25,341 nucleotides of DNA from positions 1-25,341 of the forward strand of contig JBMOFW010000015.1 of assembly GCA_049318685.1 (NCBI GenBank), read 5' to 3'. Under the pieces are notes generated by a model. That model was given only the letters and a program-made list of their open reading frames with translations. It did not search any database and was not told the DNA's origin. Of the stretch, positions 7,822 to 16,482 are shown piece by piece. Position numbers and translations under genes: made by a program. The DNA is from JAIXWP01 sp049318685. Its GTDB lineage: Bacteria > Bacteroidota > Bacteroidia > Flavobacteriales_D > Sanyastnellaceae. Position 1 is the first letter of the stretch. Each line of letters begins with the position of its first letter.

Positions 7822-8928
7822 TTACAGTTTTACGAGTCGGTTATTAATTTGAACATCCTGTTGCGTTAGGCTAACAACGTATGTTCCTGCTGCTAAAGCA
7901 CTGCAATCGATCAACGATTGGCCGGTAGATTGAAGCTTCTCCTTATACACTTCCTTTCCGGATAAATCATAGATCACACAATCGACCAAGCCTATAAAAC
8001 CTTGCAGTTCGATATAAAACTCATTCGATACCGGATTGGGAAATAGGAGTACTTGATGTTGACTCAACTCCGTCACCGAATTGATACAATCCTCGTCGAT
8101 CACTTCATCACAATCATCATCGATACCATTGCAGTACTCTGTTGCACCGGGATAAATTGTAGAATTAAAATCATCACAATCTTCATTGTTGGCCACAAAA
8201 CCGGAAGGTTGCGCACACTGCCAAGAAGGTGATGCATCGTCGCCATAGCCATCACCGTCGACGTCTGGATAAAAAGCCACGAGCAAGCCCTCATCAATTT
8301 GGGTGTCACAATTGTTGTCGATGTCATCGCATATTTCAATTTCATTTGGAGAAATCAATGCGTTGGAATCATCACAATCCAAATTGTTGGTTACGGCACC
8401 TTCGGGCTCTTCACAAAACTCGCCAATGAGTGCTTCCCCAAAGCCATCGCCATCCAAATCGCTGTAGAATGCTTGAGTCACCACTTCTTCATCGATGATT
8501 TCATCACAGTCATCATCGAAACCATTGCACTGTTCAGGCGCTTCCGGGAAGGTGCTGTTATCACTGTCATCACAATCAGTATCATTCAAAACGAAACCAT
8601 CCGGTTGAACGCAATCTTCAACACTGATTTCGGGATTTCCAAAACCATCATCATCAGAATCCAAGTAGTAGGTGGTGACTTCATCCGGATCGAGAATGCC
8701 ATTTCCGTTATTGTCACAAGGCAAACCTCCATTTTGTTGAAAGCCTTGGTTCAGCACAATGGACGCACTTTCGCCCGTAAAAACAATCACCTCACCCACC
8801 GTTGCCGACGCATTTAGCGTAGCATTAGAGGACAATATCCCCCAGGAAGAGACCACGCTGCGTTCGACAGACTGCGCACCAACATGCAGCGCACATCCAA
8901 TCAAACCTAGACAAATCCATCTTTTCAT
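7822..8928 (-). CDS. MopE-repeat secreted protein with T9SS sorting domain
   Basis: A predicted surface or extracellular protein exported by Sec and then the type IX secretion system. The 368 residues comprise a signal peptide ending near AQS (about 1-20), a short beta region, three tandem repeats of about 65 residues (87-152, 153-219, 220-281) and a T9SS type A sorting domain (about 290-368, with FPNPVSNEF and the YVVSL strand). Each repeat has DxDxDGxG, CDD and C(N/D)xxDxxCDxxIDE elements of the putative metal-binding MopE motif, so calcium or copper binding is likely but untested. It starts 19 nt after the S74 gene and is probably co-transcribed with it. Confidence 0.9.
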   Translation of the reverse strand: MKRWICLGLIGCALHVGAQSVERSVVSSWGILSSNATLNASATVGEVIVFTGESASIVLNQGFQQNGGLPCDNNGNGILDPDEVTTYYLDSDDDGFGNPEISVEDCVQPDGFVLNDTDCDDSDNSTFPEAPEQCNGFDDDCDEIIDEEVVTQAFYSDLDGDGFGEALIGEFCEEPEGAVTNNLDCDDSNALISPNEIEICDDIDNNCDTQIDEGLLVAFYPDVDGDGYGDDASPSWQCAQPSGFVANNEDCDDFNSTIYPGATEYCNGIDDDCDEVIDEDCINSVTELSQHQVLLFPNPVSNEFYIELQGFIGLVDCVIYDLSGKEVYKEKLQSTGQSLIDCSALAAGTYVVSLTQQDVQINNRLVKL

Positions 8929-8947
8929 AACTAAAAATTTAGATGAA

Positions 8948-11308
8948 TTATTTCGATTGACTTTGAAGGAGCAACTCCATCAATTCAAGCATTTTCTTTT
9001 CGAGTGACGCCAAGCGTTCTTCCAAAAGTTTATTCTGAGCGATGAGCTGTTCATTGGTCAAATCGGTTGTTGCCTTTTCTGCTTTCAATGCTTCAATTTC
9101 AGCTTTCAATTCTTGAATCGCCGCCACAGAGAGCACTGCAAAATCCGTATATGCGAGTGTTTTTATTCCGTCTTTTTCATAAACGATTTCAGGGAATACT
9201 TCTTCCACTTCTTGTGCAATGAAACCGATTGATTTTTGCGCGCCGGGCTGGTTGTCGTTGTAGTAATATGAACACGGTTTCAACTGCGTCAACCTTTCGA
9301 GAATATTGTTTTCGAAATAAACCACATCGTGTTTCAATGAGCGGTCAGAACCTTGGGTCCACGCCCCATTTGCATCATTCACATAGGCTTTAAGCGAGCC
9401 ATTCCATTTCCAATCATAATCATCGGCGCTACCATATCCATGCGACCAAAAATCCGTTGAACCAGTAGTTCCCTCATTGATGGTAATACCATCAGTAACG
9501 ACTTCGGTTGTTTCAGCTTTCAAATGAAGCAAGCTTGTTGGACCGCTTTGGTTTACACCCACTTTTTTTGTTGCTCCAATAAAAAGTACATTCGTATTAT
9601 TTGTACCAAGCGCCAATGAACCACTTTCTCTATTTGTAATCCAAGAATAATTATCACTTTGGTGAATTAATAAACCATCACTCCCTGTTCCACCGGTTGT
9701 ATTCACTGTCAATAAAATCGAACCTTCACCGAAGTTTTCGCTATGTACATGAAAATTATCTACCGGGTTAATCCCAACGCCGACATATCCTTCTTCATCA
9801 ACTATCAAGGAATTGTCGTTTTCTAAACAATTGAATTCTATATTTCCTTCTTGCCAATTGGTTATACCCAGATCATCTGCCAACAAGCGAATATCAGCAC
9901 CTTCGCCATCTCCTATTCCTGTATATTGATTTGCCAATTTTATTGCAACATTACTTCCAATTGCATCCGAAACAACCAAATCCTCATCTATCCAGGAAGC
10001 TCCGCCCCCTATAATCATGTCACCCGAAGCATCCATAAGCACAGCATCTACGCCCATATTGTTTTGAATCTTAAAAAAATCTGAATATTGGCTGACATTG
10101 CTACTCTTGGCCAGAATACTCCAGCCTTCGGTTTGAAAGTCGTTTCTGAATTGAATTTGTGCATATCCATTCAAATTGTTTTCATTCAACACCAATTGTG
10201 CTGAAGAACCTCCAGTAGTTATAGTCGATAAGTAAGCTGCGGTGCCTACGTCACAAATCGCTTGAAATCCTGTTGCATTTGCGTCGCCTTGGGCATTAAA
10301 ACAAATTCCTTCACTAAAAACAACAACACCGTTTTGATCTTGCGGATCACCACTTAGCGAAACTTGAATACCCGTATCTTCTGCTTGAACAACAAGTCCA
10401 GCATTGGTTCCAGAAAAATATCCTCCAATGCCTGCTGAATTGGTTACTGAAAAAGCGGCCGATGGTGAAGAAGTGACTCCAGTATAGGGTAAAGAAAATC
10501 CGGAACTACCCCCGGTGATTGTGGTATTCGTAACACTAGTGATGCGGCCATCCGCATCTACTGTGATTACAGGAACAGTGGTAGCACTGCCATACGAACC
10601 TGCAGTAACACCGCTTGCAGCAAGCTCACTCGCGCCTACAGCATTGGCTCCAATTTGCAAATTGCTTGAAGTGCCTGTTACATCGCCTGCAAAATTCGTT
10701 GCAGTAGTCAAATCATCAGCAGCATTCGTGTCGCCCGAGTTGCTAATCGTATTTCCCGAAATAGAAATTCCCGTGCCTGCGGAATAGGTACTTCCTGCGT
10801 TATCTGCTGCAGGAGCCCACGAATTGCCATCCCACTTGAGGACTTGCCCGCTCGATGCGGCCAGATCATCCACGTTGTTCAATTCTTCCAATGAGGTATT
10901 GGTGGCCTTTTCCGATTTTGACGATTGCAAAGCATAAGGTACGCTGCGAAATTGCGCTGTACCCAAATCAACAAAGCCGCTTCCGGTATTCGCCTCTGCT
11001 TGCAAAAAGAAACTATTCATTCCCCAGTTGATAGCGCTGATATTTCCACTCACTACCGTGCCCGTTCCAACGGCCAAATTCACCAACCCTTGTTCGTTGG
11101 TTGTAGCAGAATGAGTCTCTTGATACACCGTAGTACCGGAGGCACTTCCTTGGTGAATGGTGAATCGCAGCGTAACGTTGCTGCTTGTTAGCACGTTGCC
11201 GGCACCATCGCGAAGTGCTGCTTGATAATTAAAATTAATCGGAGCTTGTGCCATTGCACCAAGCGTCAACAATAGAAAAAGAGAGAGAAAGGATAAAATG
11301 CGTTTCAT
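8948..11308 (-). CDS. Secreted fibre-like protein with C-terminal S74 autoprocessing domain
   Basis: This 786-residue protein starts at ATG 11308, which gives a clean signal peptide (1-22, MKRILSFLSLF...AMAQA); an upstream in-frame start at 11368 has no such leader. An N-terminal beta domain (about 23-130) of the type common in Bacteroidota precedes long Gly/Ser/Thr/Asn-rich beta repeats. The C-terminal S74 (intramolecular chaperone) domain begins at about residue 654 with SDRSLKHDV, the site type where endosialidase and tail-fibre proteins cut themselves after trimerisation. GFIAQEVEEVFPEIV follows, and then a coiled coil (about 732-786). There is no T9SS tail, so surface delivery is unclear. 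It probably heads an operon with the MopE-repeat gene. Confidence 0.87.
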   Translation of the reverse strand: MKRILSFLSLFLLLTLGAMAQAPINFNYQAALRDGAGNVLTSSNVTLRFTIHQGSASGTTVYQETHSATTNEQGLVNLAVGTGTVVSGNISAINWGMNSFFLQAEANTGSGFVDLGTAQFRSVPYALQSSKSEKATNTSLEELNNVDDLAASSGQVLKWDGNSWAPAADNAGSTYSAGTGISISGNTISNSGDTNAADDLTTATNFAGDVTGTSSNLQIGANAVGASELAASGVTAGSYGSATTVPVITVDADGRITSVTNTTITGGSSGFSLPYTGVTSSPSAAFSVTNSAGIGGYFSGTNAGLVVQAEDTGIQVSLSGDPQDQNGVVVFSEGICFNAQGDANATGFQAICDVGTAAYLSTITTGGSSAQLVLNENNLNGYAQIQFRNDFQTEGWSILAKSSNVSQYSDFFKIQNNMGVDAVLMDASGDMIIGGGASWIDEDLVVSDAIGSNVAIKLANQYTGIGDGEGADIRLLADDLGITNWQEGNIEFNCLENDNSLIVDEEGYVGVGINPVDNFHVHSENFGEGSILLTVNTTGGTGSDGLLIHQSDNYSWITNRESGSLALGTNNTNVLFIGATKKVGVNQSGPTSLLHLKAETTEVVTDGITINEGTTGSTDFWSHGYGSADDYDWKWNGSLKAYVNDANGAWTQGSDRSLKHDVVYFENNILERLTQLKPCSYYYNDNQPGAQKSIGFIAQEVEEVFPEIVYEKDGIKTLAYTDFAVLSVAAIQELKAEIEALKAEKATTDLTNEQLIAQNKLLEERLASLEKKMLELMELLLQSQSK

Positions 11309-11360
11309 TAGGATTTGATTTTGATCATGGCAAAATTGACGTGATCTACATCCCCCTCTA

Positions 11361-11376
11361 TCACCCATTAGGGTGA
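11361..11376. promoter_or_regulatory. Small palindrome between divergent genes
   Basis: TCACCC-ATTA-GGGTGA is a perfect 6-bp inverted repeat around a 4-nt centre. It lies in the 117-bp divergent gap between the S74 gene and the papain-like peptidase gene. The symmetry suits a dimeric regulator operator; it has no U-tract, so it is not a terminator. The function is inferred from position only. Confidence 0.3.
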
Positions 11377-11425
11377 ATTTGGTAAATTGCCACTCAAATC
11401 GCGATTAACCTTAAATCCATTTCCT

Positions 11426-12973
11426 ATGCCCATTCGCATGGTAGAAGACGAACCCGGATCGTCAAACTCCGGAAGACCACAACGTTCCTCAGGCCGGAGT
11501 TCAGGGGGATTTGGCGGCATTGGCGGCAATATCATTGGTTCACTTTTGCCCATGCTTTTGCGAAATCCGAAATTGCTCATCATTGCCATCGTAATAGGTG
11601 CATTGCTTTATTTTTTCGGCGGTTCTTCCTTATTCGGGGATGCGCAACACAGCATCTTGAGCGGCTTTTCTCAAGGAGCCAATTTTGATGAAAAAATTTA
11701 CGACGAAGCCGAAGTATTCGAACCGCTTTCACCTGAAGGTAATACATTGCCCGAACGGGTGAGCTTGGAACAATTTTGTCCTACACCAAAAAACCAAGGC
11801 CAACAAGGCAGCTGTGTCGGTTGGGGTTCGGCCTACGCCGCGCGCACCATTCTGCACGCGCGTGCTACCGGTCAAGATCCTGATAACATCGCATTCAGTC
11901 CTGCCTTTCTTTACAATCAAATCAAACTCGATGGTTGTCAAGGCTCTTATATTCAACGGGCGATGGATAACATGCTAAGCGTAGGTGCGCTGCCATTTTC
12001 CAATTTTGGATATACGGATGAATCGTGCGATCGTGAACCTAGTTCGGATGAAAAACGGTCTGCATCCGCATTCAAAATCAAAGGTGGCAATCGCTTGACT
12101 AAAAATGGAGACGATTACACTATTGACATGTTGGCCATCAAACAAAACCTCGCTCAAGGCGCACCGGTAGTCATTGGTATGATGGTCGGTCAAAGTTTTA
12201 TGCAACCGATGATGGGTGAAAAAATTTGGACACCGTCTGAATCTGACTACAGCATGCAAGGCCTCGGTGGACACTGTATGTGTGTAATTGGCTATGACGA
12301 TTATATCGAAGGCGGAGCATTTCAAATCATGAATAGTTGGGGCACAGAATGGGGCAAAAACGGCATGTGCTACGTGCGTTATGCCGACTTCATGCACTTT
12401 ACGAAAGAAGCGTATGGTCTGTATCCTATGGGCGAAGTGAGTCAACCCGAGCCTACGCAACTCGATCTGGATTTTAGTTTGGTGTTGAATAAAAACAATA
12501 CCTCCGTTCAATTTGAAAAAATAAATGATACCAAATACAGTACTTCGCAATTCAAAGTGGGCGACAAATTCAAAGTAAAAATCGCCAACAATGAAGAATG
12601 TTACATCTACATTTTTGGTCAAGAGACAGATAATTCATCCTACGTATTGTTTCCTTACACACCGAAGCATTCGCCGTATTGCGGCATCACTGGCACGCGC
12701 TTGTTTCCGAAAGACTACAGCATGGAAGTCGACGCAGTGGGAACGAAAGACGTGATCGCAGTAGTGGTCACCAAGCAGCCGATTGATTTCAATAAGATGA
12801 ATCAAGCCATCAATGCAGCCAAAGGCAATGACTATGAAGCTAAGCTTCGCAGCGTGCTGGGTCCAGAGTTGTCCGAATTCAGCTCCACTCTCAATAAGGA
12901 TGGCCTGAAACTTAGTCGCAGCGTAGCCGGCAAGAATGCCATGTTCGTGGTATTGGAAGTGAAGAAAGGGTAG
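11426..12973 (+). CDS. Papain-like (C1) peptidase with N-terminal membrane anchor and DUF4384 domain
   Basis: A predicted cysteine peptidase of 515 residues. The N-terminus is Ser/Gly/Arg-rich and disordered (about 8-40), followed by one membrane helix (about 48-66). The C1A domain (about 105-335) has the oxyanion Gln in KNQGQQGSC with catalytic Cys130, His283 (GLGGHCMCV) and Asn303 (MNSWGTEWG). The region about 385-480 (DKFKVKIANNEECYIYIF and a YVLFPYT strand) matches DUF4384, a beta module often attached to peptidases and caspase-like proteins. ATG 11426 (MPIRMVEDEP) is chosen because family members start this way; ATG 11387 would add a poor 13-residue leader. All catalytic residues are present and no propeptide inhibitor is recognisable. 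The substrate is unknown. Confidence 0.88.
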   Translation: MPIRMVEDEPGSSNSGRPQRSSGRSSGGFGGIGGNIIGSLLPMLLRNPKLLIIAIVIGALLYFFGGSSLFGDAQHSILSGFSQGANFDEKIYDEAEVFEPLSPEGNTLPERVSLEQFCPTPKNQGQQGSCVGWGSAYAARTILHARATGQDPDNIAFSPAFLYNQIKLDGCQGSYIQRAMDNMLSVGALPFSNFGYTDESCDREPSSDEKRSASAFKIKGGNRLTKNGDDYTIDMLAIKQNLAQGAPVVIGMMVGQSFMQPMMGEKIWTPSESDYSMQGLGGHCMCVIGYDDYIEGGAFQIMNSWGTEWGKNGMCYVRYADFMHFTKEAYGLYPMGEVSQPEPTQLDLDFSLVLNKNNTSVQFEKINDTKYSTSQFKVGDKFKVKIANNEECYIYIFGQETDNSSYVLFPYTPKHSPYCGITGTRLFPKDYSMEVDAVGTKDVIAVVVTKQPIDFNKMNQAINAAKGNDYEAKLRSVLGPELSEFSSTLNKDGLKLSRSVAGKNAMFVVLEVKKG

Positions 12974-13000
12974 AAAGGTGAAGATGAAAACGAAAGGTAT

Positions 13001-13146
13001 TCCACACCCACACCACCTCTCGACTTCACTTCGCTACGCTGCGTTACGCTCGAGGACCCTGTGGCTCGCTTAGAATAATTATTTGAGCGGAGCATTGATG
13101 AGCCGTTAGGCGAATCAACGCGAAGTCGAAAGGTCGTGCGGGGAAG
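13001..13146. repeat. Inverted-repeat intergenic element
   Basis: The 253-bp gap after the peptidase gene holds an imperfect inverted repeat. The left arm at about 13002-13030 contains CACC and TCTCGACTTC, and the right arm at about 13119-13145 contains GAAGTCGAAAGG and GTGCGGGG. About 90 bp of GC-richer sequence lies between them, including CTCGCTTAG and an AATAATTATTTGAGCGG segment. It codes for nothing. I read it as a dispersed intergenic repeat, which can only be proven by finding other copies in the genome. Confidence 0.45.
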
Positions 13147-13226
13147 GGATATCAATATAGAAAGAGAAATAAATCTAGATCAAAGGGCAATAAGCAAAAT
13201 TCGGAATTCAACTTACTTTCGCTTTT

Positions 13227-13778
13227 ATGAAATGGACATTTGTATTTATTTGCATTATGATGTCGGTGAAAAGCTTTGGGCAGGTGCCTGAGATGATTAT
13301 TCCCGAATACAAACATGGGCAAGACACCTTATTCTTGGATGATCAATTAATTCCTTGTGAAAAAGAAATAGCGTGTTACTACGCCCTCACCTTTTTCTAT
13401 TTGGATAAAGATGTATGGTCGCCAAAATTCACTTGGCGCAAGACTCGTCGTCAGATCACGACCGATTGTCCGGCGGGCGATCCGGGCAAGCCCGTTCCAT
13501 TGCACGGCACTTTCAAATGGACCGACAAGAAATACGAAACCTTATATGTTGAAGAGCATTTCACCAACGGACACAATAGTGGGATAACGAAGTTCCTTGA
13601 CAAAAAAGGACAAGTCACGGTGCAGTATGATTACGACAAGCGTTTTCAGCAATATCCTTGGTCGTACTATCGCGAAGATTTCAAAGATGGTGAATTGCTC
13701 AAGGGGACATTTTGGTATTTCGATACCACGAAATATGTTTGGACCTTTGTTGAGGCGTTTACCATAAGTGACAAGTAA
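13227..13778 (+). CDS. Secreted protein of unknown function
   Basis: This 183-residue protein has a signal peptide (1-18, ending SFGQ) and no lipobox or membrane helix, so it is probably periplasmic. The mature part is rich in Tyr, Trp, Asp and Lys. It has four Cys, at about residues 42, 48, 78 and earlier in the leader, and repeated beta-strand-like segments such as GTFKWTDKKYE and GTFWYFDTTKY that resemble MORN or wall-associated repeats without matching a family I can name. A possible -7 box, TACTTTCG, ends about 7 nt before ATG 13227. Short AAAGGGCAA and TTCGGA motifs occur on both sides of the gene. No function is proposed. Confidence 0.7.
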   Translation: MKWTFVFICIMMSVKSFGQVPEMIIPEYKHGQDTLFLDDQLIPCEKEIACYYALTFFYLDKDVWSPKFTWRKTRRQITTDCPAGDPGKPVPLHGTFKWTDKKYETLYVEEHFTNGHNSGITKFLDKKGQVTVQYDYDKRFQQYPWSYYREDFKDGELLKGTFWYFDTTKYVWTFVEAFTISDK

Positions 13779-13872
13779 AAGGGCAAAAGTCAAAGAGTAA
13801 AAAAATAGTTCGGATTCAGAGTTCGGAATGTTTGCTTGAATAGCACTGTTGAGTTCACAAATCTAAAAAAAC

Positions 13873-14217
13873 ATGACATCCCCCGTAGACCAATACATCG
13901 CGCAATTTCCGAAGAAAGTGCAGGAAATCATGCAAGCCATTCGCGAGATTATTCGCAAAGAGGCACCGCAAGCCGAAGAATCGATTTCGTACGGCATGCC
14001 GGGATATAAATTGAATAAAAAACCCTTGGTGTATTTCGCAGGATATAAAAACCATATCGGTTTCTATGCCACGCCCAATGGTCACGAAGCCTTTAAAAAA
14101 GAGCTTTCCAAATACAAACAAGGAAAAGGATCCGTTCAGTTTCCATTAGATCAACCAATGCCCTACGATTTGATCAAACAAATCACGGCTTTTAGAGTGC
14201 GGAGTGTGGAGGAGTGA
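13873..14217 (+). CDS. DUF1801 family protein (YdhG-like)
   Basis: This 114-residue cytoplasmic protein contains the DUF1801 hallmarks: VDQYIAQFPKKVQEIMQAIR (5-24), EESISYGMPGYKL (36-48), VYFAGYKNHIGFY (53-65) and SVQFPLDQPMPYDLI (93-107). Bacillus YdhG of this family has a frataxin-like fold and was proposed as an iron chaperone, so a role in iron handling is possible but not shown here. The last codons lie in the first bases of the repeat element that begins near 14210, so the C-terminal VRSVEE may derive from it. Confidence 0.85.
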   Translation: MTSPVDQYIAQFPKKVQEIMQAIREIIRKEAPQAEESISYGMPGYKLNKKPLVYFAGYKNHIGFYATPNGHEAFKKELSKYKQGKGSVQFPLDQPMPYDLIKQITAFRVRSVEE

Positions 14218-14497
14218 GGTTATTCTCAACACTCATTCCTCTCCACTCTATTCATTGTCATTCTGATTGTGTTTCTCATTCTAAAAAAATGCTGCGGTAC
14301 AGAAGCTAGTTTTCAGAACATATCATTCTAAAAAAAAATACTGCGGTTTAGATCTTAACCTTCCAGTATCAGATTAGGAAGTGAATCAAGTAAAAATTTT
14401 CTCTGGTCTTTAAATTGAAACAGCGTCGTCTACTCAGCGTTTTTTTCAGAATCACAATCAGAAACAGAATCAGAATGAATAGAGGAATAAGGAGTGA
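14210..14497. repeat. Tandem inverted-end element, copy 1
   Basis: This 288-bp unit has long inverted ends. The left end (about 14231-14298) and the right end (about 14434-14497) are imperfect reverse complements over about 60 bp. Shared blocks are CACTC/GAGTG, ATTCCTCT, ATTCATT, TTCTGATTGTG and an A7/T7 run followed by GCTG/CAGC-type sequence. The unit repeats directly in copy 2, with matching bases offset by 288 bp. Copy 1 also carries about 49 extra bp from an internal duplication of the CATTCTAAAAAAA..CTGCGG segment (14277-14297 and 14323-14346). It has no ORF of its own and looks like a MITE-like or structured intergenic repeat. Confidence 0.75.
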
Positions 14498-14745
14498 GGG
14501 AGTGAGGTTATTCTCAACACTCATTCCTCTCCACTCTATTCATTGTCATTCTGATTGTGTTTCTCATTCTAAAAAAATGCTGCGGTTTAGATCTTAGCCT
14601 TTCAGTATCAGATTAAGAAGTAAATCAAGTAAAAATTATCTCTGGTCTTAAAAATGAATCAGCCTCGTCTACTCAGCGTTTTTTTCAGAATCACAATCAG
14701 AAACAGAAACAGAATGAATAGAGTAATGAGGAGTGAAGAATGAGC
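14498..14745. repeat. Tandem inverted-end element, copy 2
   Basis: This is the second direct copy of the unit, about 49 bp shorter because it lacks the internal duplication (after that point the offset to copy 1 drops from 288 to 239). Its left end is at about 14519-14584 and its right end at about 14671-14740. The core (TTTAGATCTTA..CAGTATCAGATTA and TCTCTGGTCTT) is nearly the same as in copy 1, with scattered substitutions. Together the two copies fill the whole convergent gap of 540 bp between the DUF1801 gene and rsgA. No RNA gene or ORF is visible in that gap. Confidence 0.75.
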
Positions 14746-14757
14746 GGTGAGAGCACA

Positions 14758-15684
14758 CTATCGATAGCTGCTCCGCTCGTCTTCGTCTTCGATCATAGAC
14801 AAATAACTACGATAACGCGTAGCACTGATATCGCCTGATTCTACGGCGCGAACCACGGCACATCCAGGCTCATTGATGTGTTTGCAATTGTTGAATTTGC
14901 ATTCTGGGAGCAATGCAAAAAATTCTTTGAAATAATGATGCAATTCGTCTTTGGGAATATCGACCAATCCAAATCCTTTGATACCTGGTGTATCGACAAT
15001 GTATCCACCAAATGGCAAGGCGTGCATTTCGGCAAAGGTAGTCGTATGCTGACCCTTATTGCTCGACTCAGAAATATCGCCAATGCGCAAGTCTTTCCCA
15101 GGAATCAATAAATTGACAATCGACGATTTTCCTGTTCCACTATGTCCACTCAACAAACACACTTTGTCCTTCATCATATAGCGTAAAGCATCCAAGCCCT
15201 GCATGGTGATAGTGGATGTGGCCAAACAGGTATATCCAATGCTACTATACGTTTCGATTAAATCCACCACAGCATCTTGTTCTTTTTCCTCGTACTGATC
15301 TATTTTATTGAAAACTATCACCACGTCCACTCCATACGCTTCGGCAGTGACTAAAAAACGATCTATAAAACCAGGGGTAGTTTGCGGCCTGGTGGTAGTC
15401 ACCACCAAAAAAGCCAAGTCAATATTGGAAGCAACGATCTGCGCTTCTTTTGACAAGTTAACAGATTTGCGAATGATGTAATTTTTGCGCTCATCAATGC
15501 CGGTTATATTTCCCGTCTCATCATTCTCTAATGTAAAATCGACTTGATCGCCTGCCGCAACAGGATTGGTAGTCACTGCGCCTTTCAAACGCAACTTTCC
15601 GCGAATCTGACAAGTATAATTTTTTCCGTCCTCGCCGAGAACGTCATACCACTTGCCGGTCGATTTGAGCACAAGTCCTTTCAT
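14758..15684 (-). CDS. rsgA: Ribosome small-subunit GTPase RsgA
   Basis: RsgA is a circularly permuted GTPase that acts in late 30S ribosome maturation. The 308 residues show an OB-fold N-terminus (about 1-70), then the permuted G domain with NKID (126-129, G4) before the P-loop GHSGTGKSS (180-188, G1) and DTPG (231-234, G3). A zinc finger follows with Cys262, Cys267, His269 and Cys275. All motifs are intact. The start is 3 nt from the SDR stop codon, so it is the last gene of the four-gene minus-strand operon and probably depends on upstream promoters or one inside the SDR gene. Confidence 0.97.
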   Translation of the reverse strand: MKGLVLKSTGKWYDVLGEDGKNYTCQIRGKLRLKGAVTTNPVAAGDQVDFTLENDETGNITGIDERKNYIIRKSVNLSKEAQIVASNIDLAFLVVTTTRPQTTPGFIDRFLVTAEAYGVDVVIVFNKIDQYEEKEQDAVVDLIETYSSIGYTCLATSTITMQGLDALRYMMKDKVCLLSGHSGTGKSSIVNLLIPGKDLRIGDISESSNKGQHTTTFAEMHALPFGGYIVDTPGIKGFGLVDIPKDELHHYFKEFFALLPECKFNNCKHINEPGCAVVRAVESGDISATRYRSYLSMIEDEDERSSYR

Positions 15685-15687
15685 AGT

Positions 15688-16473
15688 TTACAGACAAAGT
15701 GTTCTTCCGCCATCCACGGGCACATTGATGCCGTTGATGTATGAGGCTGCGGGAGACGCCAGAAAGGCGATCGCAGCGCCAATTTCATGGGGTTTACCCA
15801 AACGCTTCATCGGCACTTCAGAAGACATTTCGTGTTTCACCTCATCTACGGTCACTCCAGTCTTTCCAGCTTTATTCTGCATGATTTGATCCAATCGGCC
15901 CGTCTCCGTAGCACCGGGCAACACATTATTGACAGTAATATTGAATTGACCCAATTCCATAGCCAATGTTTTCGACCAATTGGCCACTGCACCACGAATG
16001 GTATTGCTCACTCCCAAATTGGGCAAAGGCTGTTTAACAGAAGTACTAATCACATTGATAATGCGTCCATAGCCCAAGGCTTTCATTCCCGGCACGAGGG
16101 CCTGCGCCAAAATTTGATTGTTGATCAAATGGGCATTGAATGCCATGCGAAACGATTCAATGTCGGAATCAATCGCCGGACCGGGATTTGGTCCTGCGGT
16201 ATTATTGACTAAAATATGTACTTGATGATCTTTCGCGAAGGCCTTGATGGCATCTTCTACCCCTGCCGGATGATTAAAATCTGCAACGATATAGCCGTGT
16301 TGCTGACCAAATGAAGCCGGCAATGCAGCCACAGCCTCCTTTAATTTCTCTGCATTGCGCGCCATCAAATAGATGGTTGCACCAAGTGATGCGAGTTCAT
16401 GTGCCGCTGCATTTCCAATCCCTTGGGTCGAGCCACAAACCACAGCCGACTTGCCTTGTAAATTCAAATCCAT
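15688..16473 (-). CDS. SDR-family protein lacking the usual catalytic Tyr/Lys
   Basis: A 261-residue Rossmann-fold protein of the short-chain dehydrogenase family. The NAD(P)-binding motif GSTQGIG (14-20), the NNTAG motif (90-94) and the C-terminal NGINVPVDGG (247-256) are clear. The active-site region keeps Ser143-Thr-Ser, but where YxxxK is expected the sequence is LGVSNTIRGAV, putting Ser156 and Arg160 in place of Tyr and Lys. The same LSNxxR-type variant occurs in a recognised SDR side group, so this is probably a lineage feature rather than a mutation. Reaction and substrate are unknown. It sits 9 nt after the DUF4249 gene and 3 nt before rsgA. Confidence 0.87.
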   Translation of the reverse strand: MDLNLQGKSAVVCGSTQGIGNAAAHELASLGATIYLMARNAEKLKEAVAALPASFGQQHGYIVADFNHPAGVEDAIKAFAKDHQVHILVNNTAGPNPGPAIDSDIESFRMAFNAHLINNQILAQALVPGMKALGYGRIINVISTSVKQPLPNLGVSNTIRGAVANWSKTLAMELGQFNITVNNVLPGATETGRLDQIMQNKAGKTGVTVDEVKHEMSSEVPMKRLGKPHEIGAAIAFLASPAASYINGINVPVDGGRTLCL

Positions 16474-16482
16474 GAAGCAAAG

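Noticed and set aside
7760..7830. Possible terminator between the photolyase and MopE-repeat genes
   Set aside because: Only weak ACCGT/ACGG pairing with a long loop and no U-tract.
14281..14340. A-rich repeated segments as a possible CRISPR array
   Set aside because: Only two or three imperfect copies with unequal spacing inside a larger direct repeat, and no cas genes.
14415..14597. 60-codon open frame across the tandem repeat
   Set aside because: It lies across the junction of the two repeat copies, its product is repeat-derived and Arg/Ser-rich, and it has no family resemblance.
15688..16473. SDR gene as FabG
   Set aside because: The Tyr/Lys pair is missing and it is not near fatty-acid synthesis genes, so a specific reductase name is not justified.
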